This document shows positions 1-5,141 of a stretch of 5,141 bases of DNA, piece by piece; position 1 is the stretch's first letter, and each line of letters begins with the position of its first letter. The stretch covers positions 1 to 5,141 of the forward strand of contig JAEUJK010000286.1 in the NCBI GenBank assembly GCA_016794735.1, in the 5' to 3' direction. Position numbers and translations under genes: made by a program. The notes under the pieces are model-generated. The model was given only the letters and a program-made list of their open reading frames with translations. It searched no databases and was not told the origin of the DNA. The stretch is from Gemmatimonadota bacterium (GTDB lineage Bacteria; Gemmatimonadota; Gemmatimonadetes; Gemmatimonadales; Gemmatimonadaceae).

Positions 1-95
1 AGGAAGCGACCGCCGCCCAGCAGCAGTGCCGCCGTCCCCGCCGCAACGGCGAGGGCAGCCGCCCACACGGCCTGCCGCTTCAGGAAAGGGGCCAC
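1..95 (-). CDS. N-terminus of unrecognised membrane/exported protein (partial)
   Basis: Reading leftwards from a GTG at 95-93, an open frame of 31 codons runs off the window edge. It begins MAPFLKRQAV, continues with an Ala/Leu-rich hydrophobic stretch of about 19 residues, and ends in a GGGR segment. This is the pattern of a signal peptide or N-terminal membrane anchor: two positive residues (KR) at positions 6-7, then a helix-length apolar run. An in-frame TAG at 116-114 limits how far upstream the start can be, and GTG is the only usual start codon between that stop and the hydrophobic run. No clear Shine-Dalgarno precedes it, so the exact start is uncertain. The gene is divergent from the beta-barrel gene at 172. 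Too little is present to name a family. It could be a chance open frame, but the coherent charge and hydrophobicity pattern and the G/C third positions favour a real gene. Confidence 0.45.
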   Translation of the reverse strand, partial: MAPFLKRQAVWAAALAVAAGTAALLLGGGRF

Positions 96-152
96 GATTC
101 GAGAGAACGGGATCTACAGAAAAGACCTGCCGACCTCACCACCGTCACAGCC

Positions 153-162
153 AGCATAGTTT
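153..162 (+). promoter_or_regulatory. Possible -10 element upstream of the beta-barrel gene
   Basis: The only AT-rich patch in the 76-bp divergent gap holds TAGTTT at 157-162, ending 9 nt before the ATG at 172. If used as a -10 box, transcription would begin a few bases before, or at, the ATG. That gives a leaderless or very short-leader mRNA and would fit the absence of a Shine-Dalgarno. On the opposite strand the same patch reads TATGCT (158-153), a possible -10 for the leftward gene. No convincing -35 box is seen for either direction, so both assignments are weak. Confidence 0.25.
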
Positions 163-171
163 ACCTCCCGC

Positions 172-798
172 ATGCACCTGCCGTACACCTTTCCCGCGCG
201 CGGGCTCCCCTGCCGCCCCCTCGCGGTGGCCCTCCTCCTCACCGCCACCAGCAGCGTGGCCGCCGGCCAGGCGTCGTCGCTGGGCCTGCGCGGCATTGGA
301 GCAGTCGGCCTCGGCGGCGCCGTCAGCAACATCGAGCGCAATGCCACGGGGCTCGAAGTCGCCGCCTCCGTCGACCTCGGCCATTTCGCGTCGCGCCGCG
401 TGCGTCCGGGCGCGTCCATCGCGTTCCTTCGCACCCTCCCGCGGTCCGAATACGTGACCCAGGAAGACGCCACCTATCGGGATGTCTTCTACGACCTCAG
501 CGGTCATGTGACCCTCACCGTCCTCGCCCGGGACCCCGAAAAGCGCCTGGTCCCGTACGCTAGTGTCGGCGCGGGCGTGCACGCCCTGACCTCGTCCTAC
601 GGTTCCATCCCCATCGACATCCGGTACAACACGAACGTCTTCGGGCTGCGCACGGGGGCGGGCTTCCGGCTCCGCGGACGGAGCCGCGCCGTGAGCCTCG
701 AGGGGACGGCCATCCTCGCCCGCAACGTCAGCCGGGCCAGCATCGGCATCTCGACCGAGTGGCTGTTCGGGGACCTTCGCCGATCCACGACTCCATGA
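172..798 (+). CDS. Small outer-membrane beta-barrel protein
   Basis: The predicted protein has 208 residues. Residues 1 to about 34 look like a Sec signal peptide: R10 and R15, a hydrophobic core (LAVALLLTAT, 17-26), then small residues with likely cleavage near AAGQA (30-34). The mature part is rich in Gly and in alternating polar/apolar stretches typical of amphipathic strands, for example GLRGIGAVGLGGAV, LVPYASVGAGVHAL and FGLRTGAGFRLRG. It has several Tyr and Phe residues and a strand-like end (SIGISTEWLFGD). Size and pattern fit an eight-stranded OmpA/OmpX-like barrel, so the location is inferred to be the outer membrane. No enzymatic motif is visible. The ATG at 172 is used because it is directly followed by the signal peptide. 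The stop overlaps the next gene's start (ATGA), which implies co-translation with the SufE-like gene. Function is unknown; the barrel assignment rests on pattern, not on a named family. Confidence 0.8.
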   Translation: MHLPYTFPARGLPCRPLAVALLLTATSSVAAGQASSLGLRGIGAVGLGGAVSNIERNATGLEVAASVDLGHFASRRVRPGASIAFLRTLPRSEYVTQEDATYRDVFYDLSGHVTLTVLARDPEKRLVPYASVGAGVHALTSSYGSIPIDIRYNTNVFGLRTGAGFRLRGRSRAVSLEGTAILARNVSRASIGISTEWLFGDLRRSTTP

Positions 799-1229
799 CC
801 ACGCCCGCCATCCCCCCGCGACTCACCGTCATCCTCGACCGCTTCCGGACGCTTTCCCGCGAAGACAAGATGGCCGCGCTCGTGAGCCACGCCCGCAAGC
901 TCGAACCACTCCCAGAACACCTCGCCGCACTCACGGACGATTCCTTCGCCGTCCACGAGTGCCAGACCCCGGTGCGAATCTTTCCGGAGTACGCCAATGG
1001 TCGGCTGCACTTCTACGCCGAGATCAATGCGCGCCAATCACCGACGGTCGCGGCCTTCCTGAGCCTCGTGTTCAGCGTCGTGAACGACGAGCCACCGGCG
1101 ACGACCCTGGCCATTCCCGAAGACTTCGTCCGCACGATGATGGCGGGCCTCGGGCTCGGCACGCGTGAGGTCGGGCTCGAGGCGCTCGTCGCGCGCCTCA
1201 AGCGACACGCCCGCGACGCCACCAGCTGA
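795..1229 (+). CDS. sufE: SufE-like cysteine desulfurase sulfur acceptor
   Basis: A 144-residue protein of normal SufE length (Fe-S metabolism associated domain). SufE proteins accept persulfide sulfur from the SufS-type cysteine desulfurase in the cytoplasm, stimulate it, and deliver sulfur to Fe-S cluster assembly. Visible hallmarks are an N-terminal helix (LTVILDRFRTLSREDKMAAL), the LEPLPEHL turn, and the acceptor cysteine at Cys56 in VHECQTPVRIF, matching the family's G/E-C-Q-[ST]-x-V pattern. After this come the central strands (GRLHFYAEIN), a helix before the VNDEPP turn, and a C-terminal GLGLGTREVGLEALVARLKRHA segment. The start at 795 is chosen because ATGA overlaps the upstream stop and the MTTPAIPPRL beginning suits the family; a longer frame from 759 would only add residues inside the upstream gene. 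No Shine-Dalgarno is present, so translational coupling is likely. No sufBCDS gene lies in the window, so the partner desulfurase must be encoded elsewhere. CsdE is a possible alternative name. Confidence 0.9.
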   Translation: MTTPAIPPRLTVILDRFRTLSREDKMAALVSHARKLEPLPEHLAALTDDSFAVHECQTPVRIFPEYANGRLHFYAEINARQSPTVAAFLSLVFSVVNDEPPATTLAIPEDFVRTMMAGLGLGTREVGLEALVARLKRHARDATS

Positions 1230-1257
1230 ACGTTCCTTCCCTCCCACCACTCCGCTC

Positions 1258-1692
1258 GTGTCACAGCAACAGTCTGCCGCGTCCCACGCCCGCACCATCC
1301 CGATCTACCACCGGTTCGCCATTCCGGTCCTCGTCATCAACATCGTCGTGACACTGGTGGCACTCTGGCGTGCCCCGTCGCTCGACATGGGCTGGGCGGT
1401 CCTCGTGGCCACCGCGCTCGCCGTCGGCGTGTTGTGGGGACGCGTCCAGGCGCTCACGGCGCAGGACCGCGTCATTCGACTGGAAGAGACGCTGCGGATG
1501 CAGCGCGTCCTGCCCCCGGAGCAGCACGGTGAGATCGCCAAGCTCTCGCGCAGCGACTTCATCGCGCTCCGTTTCGCTCCCGACGAGGAGCTTCCTGACC
1601 TGGTGCGTCGCACGCGGGCCGGCGAGTTCGCCAAGCCCATCGACATCAAGAAGGCGATCCGGAACTGGCGCCCGGATCACCTCCGCGTGTAG
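1258..1692 (+). CDS. Two-helix membrane protein, DUF6526-like
   Basis: From GTG at 1258 the protein has 144 residues. A short polar N-terminus (MSQQQSAASHARTIPIYHRF) is followed by two predicted membrane helices at about 20-37 (FAIPVLVINIVVTLVALW) and 44-62 (MGWAVLVATALAVGVLWGR). A charged cytoplasmic-looking tail then carries the signature pieces AQDRVIRLEETLRMQ (68-82), LRFAPDEELPDLV (104-116) and a closing IKKAIRNWRPDHLR. This layout matches what I recall of the DUF6526 family (about 140 residues, QDRxIRxE after the second helix, LRFAxDEELPxL, terminal IKxxIKxWxxDxxR). Its molecular function is not known. GTG 1258 is the only sensible start: the frame stays open further upstream only by overlapping sufE, and the family begins near here. 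It lies 28 bp after the SufE-like gene, so it is probably the last gene of that operon. No Shine-Dalgarno is seen before the GTG. The family name is from memory. Confidence 0.8.
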   Translation: MSQQQSAASHARTIPIYHRFAIPVLVINIVVTLVALWRAPSLDMGWAVLVATALAVGVLWGRVQALTAQDRVIRLEETLRMQRVLPPEQHGEIAKLSRSDFIALRFAPDEELPDLVRRTRAGEFAKPIDIKKAIRNWRPDHLRV

Positions 1693-1697
1693 TTCCG

Positions 1698-2818
1698 CTA
1701 CTTCGGAAAGCGGATCACTTCGTTTTCGAGGGGCAGCAGGCGTCGCTTGGGAGTGGGCGCCTGCGCGGTGCAGCCGACGCCGAACGCCTTGCAGCTGCCG
1801 ACCAGCTCGAACTGGTCGTGCACGTACGGGACTCCTTCCGACCCCAGCGGCGAGTTGTAGTCGGAGATGTGGAAGTGGAGGTGGGGTTCCGTGGAGTTCC
1901 CCGAGTTCCCACCTTCCCCAGGACCGCGCCCCGCTTCACGCGGTCGCCCACCTTCGCGCGCAGGCTCCCCGGTCGCAGGTGGGCGTAGAAGGCAAAACGC
2001 CCGTTGCCGATGTCCAGGATCACGTGGTTGCCGCCCACGGTTTCCAGCGTGATGGGAACGGCCCTGGAGTTGATCCCCGGTACGTTCTCCGGGATCGAGT
2101 CCTTTGTGGCGACGACGATGCCATCGGCCACCGCGAGCGCGTCCTGGTCCTCGGCGTAATAGCTCTCGTTCTTGAGTGAGTCGCCGCGGTAGGTCTTGAA
2201 CGCGCTATCCACGATGACGTAGTCGATGGCGAAGCGCTGCGCGATCGACGGCAGGCCATCCACAGGGATCTGGGCGCGACGATGTCCCGAGACGTTCCCC
2301 GGACCATTGGCCGCAAACCAGTTGCCCCCGCGCAGCGGCGGCCCGATCACGGCCACGTCGCGTGACACACTCGTTGGGCGCAAGGCGAGGGTCCGCGTCC
2401 CGATCGAGTCGGTGATCGTCAGGCGATGGCGCAGTTCCGCCGGCGCCTCTCCCGTGATCGGCACCTGGAGGAAGAGCACAGCACGTTGCGTGGGACCGAG
2501 CCGTGGGCGATCGGCTGCCCCAATGTTGCCCTGGCCCGGTCGGGCGAGGTCACGCCACAGTGCGCTGGCCGCCAGGGTGTGCAGCGTCCTCCCGCGCGCA
2601 TCCATCACCTCGACGCGCGTCCACTTCAGTTCGCGCGGCTCGAGGTTGGTCACCCAGATCTCATACACCAGGAAAGCGCCATTGGCGCCCGTCGCCACTG
2701 AGGGCGCCTTGGGAACGCGCGCCTCGATCATCACGGGGCGATCGGCGAGCTGGGCGTCCGCCGACGCCGTGGCCACGGCAATCGCAAGTACAACACCGCG
2801 CATGACTACACCACGCAT
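1698..2818 (-). CDS. M23 (LytM-type) metallopeptidase, reading frame broken by one base
   Basis: M23 enzymes are zinc endopeptidases, usually cutting peptidoglycan cross-bridges or stems. The start is ATG at 2818, preceded by GGAG six bases upstream. A signal peptide (LAIAVATASADAQ, about 11-23) leads to a beta-rich N-terminal region (about 25-150), then an M23 domain. That domain has SGHRR with His179, AIDY with Asp199, VGGNHVILDIGNGRFAFYAH with His280, and VGDRVKRGAVLGKVG (290-304). There the frame slips. As written it reads on through low-quality codons to a stop at 1715-1717 and gives 367 residues without HxH. Restoring one base between 1907 and 1908 gives NSGNSTEPHLHFHIS, including the catalytic HLHFH, and 55 further residues to TAG at 1700-1698, for a protein of about 373 residues. 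All but 8 of the 69 restored codons end in G or C. The cause is either a sequencing/assembly error or a very recent inactivating mutation. The gene is downstream of, and on the same strand as, the serine hydrolase. Confidence 0.85.
1905..1912 (-). other. Frameshift point in the M23 peptidase gene
   Basis: On the coding strand the bases read GTG GG-AAC TCG GGG AAC, where the dash marks a missing third base of a glycine codon (between 1908 and 1907). The expected family text at this place is K-V-G-N-S-G-N-S-T-x-P-H-L-H-F-H. The sequence contains everything except that one base. The surroundings are runs of G, a context prone to indel errors. The site GGGAACT is not a proper X-XXY-YYZ slippery heptamer, so programmed frameshifting is not favoured. 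Confidence 0.8.
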
Positions 2819-2824
2819 GATTCG

Positions 2825-2842
2825 CTCCAAGTTACAGGTAAC
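2825..2842 (-). promoter_or_regulatory. Start region of the M23 gene: Shine-Dalgarno, possible -10 and a small dyad
   Basis: GGAG (complement of 2825-2828) sits six bases before the ATG at 2818 and decides that start over the second ATG five codons later. Just upstream, a perfect inverted repeat with 5-bp arms and a 2-bp spacer, GTTACAGGTAAC, occupies 2831-2842. It overlaps TAACTT (2834-2829), a possible -10 element whose end lies 10 bases from the ATG. No clear -35 box was found. The ribosome site is well supported; the promoter and operator readings are tentative. Confidence 0.4.
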
Positions 2843-2889
2843 CCGAGTTCGCACCACCCAGCAGGACCGGCCTCGACCCCTAACGTTCG

Positions 2890-2913
2890 TCTGCCGTCCG
2901 CCGTCTGCCGTCT
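2890..2913. repeat. Short 7-bp tandem repeat between the two hydrolase genes
   Basis: Three full copies and part of a fourth of a heptamer lie head to tail: TCTGCCG (2890-2896), TCCGCCG (2897-2903, one change), TCTGCCG (2904-2910), then TCT. The array begins four bases after the stop codon of the serine hydrolase on the minus strand and ends about 70 bases before the M23 start. It does not form a hairpin and I see no U-run, so it is not a standard terminator. It may be a slippage-born microsatellite or one copy of a dispersed intergenic repeat. Confidence 0.6.
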
Positions 2914-2916
2914 CAA

Positions 2917-4839
2917 CTAGAACTTCCACCCCAGCAGGTTCCAGGTATTGAGCGACCAGAAGAACACGAGGCACACCACGACGGCCAGCGTGTGTCGCAC
3001 GCGCCACGCCAGTGTTCCCGCGTTGCGCATCCACTGCAGCGCCGCCACGGCGGCCGCCGCGAGCGTGAACACCAGCGCCAGCACCGGAAGGGTCAGCGAG
3101 GCACGCAGCGAACCGATCTGGTTGCCGAGGATGTACTTGATGGGATCGGACGCCATGCCGGCGATGCTCGCCAGGAACGCGACGATGAGGACTGCGACGA
3201 CCAACATGAGCTGCCGCCCGCGCGCGATCAGCGGATCCGGCGTCGCACGGCCACTGCTCCGGTGCCCGAAGTAGCGGACGACCGCGGCTCCAATGACGCC
3301 CAGCAGGGTCACGATCCCGAGCCCCAGCACCATGAGGTGGAACCCCGGCGCGCTCGCGCCGTCGAGCTTCTCCATCACCATCATCGGGGCCATCGACAGG
3401 AACCCGTGCGTGATGCGCCCGCTGGCATCCTGGCGGAACGCCACCAGGTCATGCGAGACCTCGTCGCGGAACAGGAGGGAATCCACCTGCACGAGGCGCA
3501 GCGGGCCGAACGGCGTGCTCGCCAGCAGGGCGCCACTGTCAGTCGCGGCCACCTTGATGGCCCCGCTGAGTGCGAGGGCCTTCTGGAACGTGGTGTACGA
3601 CATGCGATTGAGCACGTACTCGCCGGCAAAGCGCTGCAGCGACGCCGCGTCACCCGCCTTCGGCGTGATGACCGGGAGCGGCTCCGGGTAGTAGTGCGCA
3701 AACACATCGTCGGCGAACGGCTTGAAGCTCACCGCGCCCCCGGTGCTGGTATTGAACGACACGAAGAACCCGACCTTCTCGGTGGGCAGCAGGATCATGT
3801 CGGAGTGGAAGAACTGCGTGTCGCCGCCATGGCCGATCGCACGTGGTCCAGCGGCGGACTGCTCATAGAAGCCGTAGGCGAACCCGGGGATCCGCGGGTC
3901 GTGCCCCTGCAGGCGCGACTGCATCCGCACGCTTGTGCTTTCGGCGAGGATGCGCTGGCCACGGTACGCGCCATGGTTGAGGTGCGCGATCATCCAGGCC
4001 CCCATGTCCCGCGCCGAGACACTGAACGATCCTGCCGGCGCAGCGCCGGTCACGATCTCGAACTTCTCCTGCGCGTAGCGACCGTCTTTCCATGAATAGC
4101 CAGCCGACATCTGCGGCTTGAGCGCCGCCGGTAGCGGCTGTCGCGAGGACGCGTTCACCATGCCCAGCGGCTGCAGGAGTCGCTGTTCCATGTACTCGTC
4201 GAACGACAGGCCGCTCACGCGCTCGACGATGTACCCGGCGACGGCGGTGGCCCAGTTCGAGTAGGAGGAGAAGGTGCCCGGCGCGCGCACCCGTCCCGGC
4301 ATGTGCGCGGGCAACCACTCCTTCATGGGCTTGATCGCCGCGGAATCGAAGGTGAACAGGTCACGCCCGTCTTCCTCGAGCCCCGGGGTGTGGCTCAGGA
4401 TGTCCCGCAGCGTGATCGGCTTGTCGAACGCCGGCGGGATCTTGAAGTCGAGGTATTCGTTGACGTCCTTGTCGAGATCGAGCTTGCCTTGCTCGACCAG
4501 CTGCATCACCGCGGTCCAGGTAAACGTCTTGGAGATCGATCCAATGCGGAACAACGTCTTGTCCGCATCGACGGGTTGGCGCTTCGCGACGTCCGAATAG
4601 CCATATCCCTTGGCGAAGAGCACGGTGGTGTCGCGCACGACGGCAACCGTGGCCCCGGCGATCTTCTTCTCGCGCAGGTACGACGTCATGAGGCCATCCA
4701 TGAACGCCTCGATCTCGGCGCGGTCCTGCGGACCTCGCACCGCGACGGGCGCCGGGGTGGCCTGGGCGCTCGCCAACATCGGCGCGAGCAGGAGCGGGAG
4801 CACAGCAATCAACCGGCGGGACGAGGGGCGATGGGGCAC
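2917..4839 (-). CDS. Exported serine hydrolase (class C beta-lactamase/PBP4*-like) with C-terminal membrane domain
   Basis: From GTG at 4839 the protein has 640 residues. A signal peptide (RRLIAVLPLLLAPMLASA, cleavage near residue 25 before QATPAP) precedes a serine beta-lactamase-like domain of about 345 residues. All three active-site motifs are present: SxxK as SISK (nucleophile Ser101, Lys104), YxN as YSN (193-195) and HGG (337-339, in the KTG position). Family patterns LFRIGSISKTFT, ILSHTPGL and YSNWATAVAGYIVE also occur. A beta-rich region (about 398-485, FAGEYV onward), like the domains that follow many such hydrolases, leads to four predicted membrane helices near 500-524, 543-563, 582-603 and 616-638. 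The catalytic domain should therefore lie in the periplasm, tethered to the inner membrane. Family members include D-aminopeptidases, DD-peptidases and esterases, so the substrate cannot be named; a true beta-lactamase is unlikely given the extra domains. The frame continues upstream to an ATG at 4884 and a TTG at 4902, but a promoter overlaps that stretch. GGAG lies eight bases before GTG 4839. Confidence 0.92.
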   Translation of the reverse strand: MPHRPSSRRLIAVLPLLLAPMLASAQATPAPVAVRGPQDRAEIEAFMDGLMTSYLREKKIAGATVAVVRDTTVLFAKGYGYSDVAKRQPVDADKTLFRIGSISKTFTWTAVMQLVEQGKLDLDKDVNEYLDFKIPPAFDKPITLRDILSHTPGLEEDGRDLFTFDSAAIKPMKEWLPAHMPGRVRAPGTFSSYSNWATAVAGYIVERVSGLSFDEYMEQRLLQPLGMVNASSRQPLPAALKPQMSAGYSWKDGRYAQEKFEIVTGAAPAGSFSVSARDMGAWMIAHLNHGAYRGQRILAESTSVRMQSRLQGHDPRIPGFAYGFYEQSAAGPRAIGHGGDTQFFHSDMILLPTEKVGFFVSFNTSTGGAVSFKPFADDVFAHYYPEPLPVITPKAGDAASLQRFAGEYVLNRMSYTTFQKALALSGAIKVAATDSGALLASTPFGPLRLVQVDSLLFRDEVSHDLVAFRQDASGRITHGFLSMAPMMVMEKLDGASAPGFHLMVLGLGIVTLLGVIGAAVVRYFGHRSSGRATPDPLIARGRQLMLVVAVLIVAFLASIAGMASDPIKYILGNQIGSLRASLTLPVLALVFTLAAAAVAALQWMRNAGTLAWRVRHTLAVVVCLVFFWSLNTWNLLGWKF

Positions 4840-4847
4840 GGCAGGGG

Positions 4848-4851
4848 CTCC
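4848..4851 (-). promoter_or_regulatory. Shine-Dalgarno that fixes the hydrolase start
   Basis: On the minus strand GGAG is followed by eight bases and then GTG (4839-4837). Neither upstream alternative, ATG 4884 nor TTG 4902, has a purine-rich stretch at a suitable distance. The GTG also places the double arginine and hydrophobic core where a signal peptide needs them. Confidence 0.6.
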
Positions 4852-4873
4852 GAGGGGTCGGCAGGTATTCCAG

Positions 4874-4902
4874 ATTGTATACATAATTCGGAAGACCGAC
4901 AA
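4874..4902 (-). promoter_or_regulatory. Sigma70-type promoter of the serine hydrolase gene
   Basis: On the minus strand TTGTCG (4902-4897, four of six to TTGACA) is separated by exactly 17 bases from TACAAT (4879-4874, five of six to TATAAT). It lies in the most AT-rich patch of the window. Transcription would start near 4867, giving a leader of about 28 bases that contains the GGAG before GTG 4839. The perfect 8-bp palindrome TGTATACA (4876-4883) overlaps the -10 box and could be an operator or chance. Confidence 0.6.
4882..4887 (+). promoter_or_regulatory. Possible divergent -10 element toward the right-hand gene
   Basis: On the plus strand CATAAT (five of six to TATAAT) occurs in the same AT-rich patch, with TCGGCA at 4858-4863 (four of six to TTGACA) 18 bases upstream. 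Its transcript would have a leader of roughly 85 bases before GTG 4978. A competing possibility is CATATT at 4965-4970, seven bases before that GTG, which would yield a leaderless mRNA. Neither can be preferred from sequence alone. Confidence 0.3.
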
Positions 4903-4977
4903 GCAAGGTTTCAGGGCCCACCCCCTGCCCGCGCCCCCGCGCGCACTGATTCAGGACGGGCGCCCATATTTGTTGGC

Positions 4978-5141
4978 GTGACCGCCCCCGCCACCATCGA
5001 CGACCTCGAGGAGCGCCTCAGCGACCCCTCGCCTGCTGCGAGTGACGCACTCGCGCGATGCCCCGGCGACGTCATCGTCCTGGGTGCCGGCGGCAAGATG
5101 GGCCCCTCGCTCACCCGCATGGTCCGCCGCGCCGCGGACAC
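4978..5141 (+). CDS. NAD-dependent epimerase/dehydratase-family protein, N-terminal part
   Basis: From GTG at 4978, 54 complete codons run to the window edge with no stop. The product begins MTAPATIDDLEERLSDPSPA, an acidic helix-like lead, followed by DVIVLGAGGKMGPSLTRMVRRAAD. The beta strand DVIVL plus the loop GAGGKMG (36-42) is a Rossmann dinucleotide-binding fingerprint (GxGGxxG). The lead sequence DELExRLSxP followed by GGKMGP-L-RM-RRA-D resembles, as I recall it, a conserved group of NAD-dependent epimerase/dehydratases (short-chain dehydrogenase superfamily, cytoplasmic, acting on nucleotide sugars or similar compounds). The substrate cannot be known because the catalytic YxxxK lies beyond the window. 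GTG is chosen because no other usual start in this frame lies close upstream and the protein pattern begins here. No Shine-Dalgarno is visible, so a leaderless start is possible. The gene is divergent from the serine hydrolase. Confidence 0.8.
   Translation, partial: MTAPATIDDLEERLSDPSPAASDALARCPGDVIVLGAGGKMGPSLTRMVRRAAD

Noticed and set aside
26..457. Plus-strand open frame beginning near the left edge
   Set aside because: It overlaps the signal peptide and barrel region of the gene at 172 in another frame, and is rich in Pro, Ser and Arg with no recognisable structure.
1695..1713. Possible bidirectional terminator between the convergent genes
   Set aside because: CCGCT and AGCGG can pair around a 9-base loop, but the stem is only 5 bp, lies mostly inside the M23 3' end, and has no T-run on either side.
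1904..1912. Programmed -1 ribosomal frameshift in the M23 gene
   Set aside because: A -1 shift would restore the frame, but the site lacks an X-XXY-YYZ heptamer and I see no obvious stimulatory hairpin. This enzyme family is not known to use frameshifting.
1370..2179. Plus-strand open frame spanning the convergent junction
   Set aside because: It is out of frame with the DUF6526-like gene and antisense to the M23 gene. The product is Ser/Arg/Pro-rich low-complexity text without start signals.
2819..3034. N-terminal extension of the M23 gene to 3034
   Set aside because: The extra 72 residues overlap the end of the serine hydrolase gene and lie upstream of both the GGAG site and a proper signal peptide at 2818.
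2992..4095. Long plus-strand open frame opposite the serine hydrolase
   Set aside because: It is antisense to a gene with all its active-site motifs. Its product is rich in Arg, His and Gln with no domain pattern, as expected for a shadow frame in GC-rich DNA.
1..5141. tRNA, rRNA, CRISPR, insertion sequences, attachment sites or a defence system
   Set aside because: No spaced direct repeats, transposase-like frames, terminal inverted repeats, tRNA-like cloverleaf or defence-type protein motifs were seen on either strand.

Overview
The window is high-GC bacterial DNA with strong G/C preference at third codon positions. It carries six or seven genes and no RNA genes, mobile elements or CRISPR. 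An outer-membrane beta-barrel protein with a cleaved signal peptide points to a diderm. The gene types (secreted class C beta-lactamase-like hydrolase, M23 peptidase with a beta-rich N-terminal domain, Rossmann protein with a GAGGKMG loop) are of the sort common in Gemmatimonadota and related soil phyla. That placement is inference and cannot be proven from this sequence.

Layout, left to right. (1) Bases 95-1, minus strand: the first 31 codons of an unrecognised membrane or exported protein that runs off the left edge. (2) Bases 172-1692, plus strand: a compact three-gene run made of a small outer-membrane beta-barrel protein, a SufE-like sulfur acceptor joined to it by an ATGA stop/start overlap, and a two-helix membrane protein resembling DUF6526. 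(3) Bases 1698-2818, minus strand: an M23 (LytM-type) metallopeptidase that converges tail to tail on the plus-strand run with only 5 bp between stop codons. Its reading frame is broken by an apparent one-base loss near 1907/1908, just before the catalytic HxH motif. (4) Bases 2917-4839, minus strand: a large serine hydrolase of the class C beta-lactamase/PBP4* family with SxxK, YxN and HGG motifs, a C-terminal beta-rich domain and four predicted membrane helices. (5) Bases 4840-4977: a divergent intergenic region with a good sigma70-type promoter for the hydrolase and a possible promoter for the right-hand gene. (6) Bases 4978-5141, plus strand: the start of an NAD-dependent epimerase/dehydratase-family Rossmann protein, cut by the right edge.

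The two minus-strand hydrolases are both exported and adjacent. They may both act on the cell envelope, but no substrate can be read from the sequence. The SufE homologue would pass sulfur from a cysteine desulfurase to Fe-S assembly; its link to a beta-barrel and a DUF membrane protein is unexplained. I did not find a convincing new biological system. The observations most worth checking are the frameshift in the peptidase, the promoter that overlaps the longest reading of the hydrolase gene, and starts that look leaderless.
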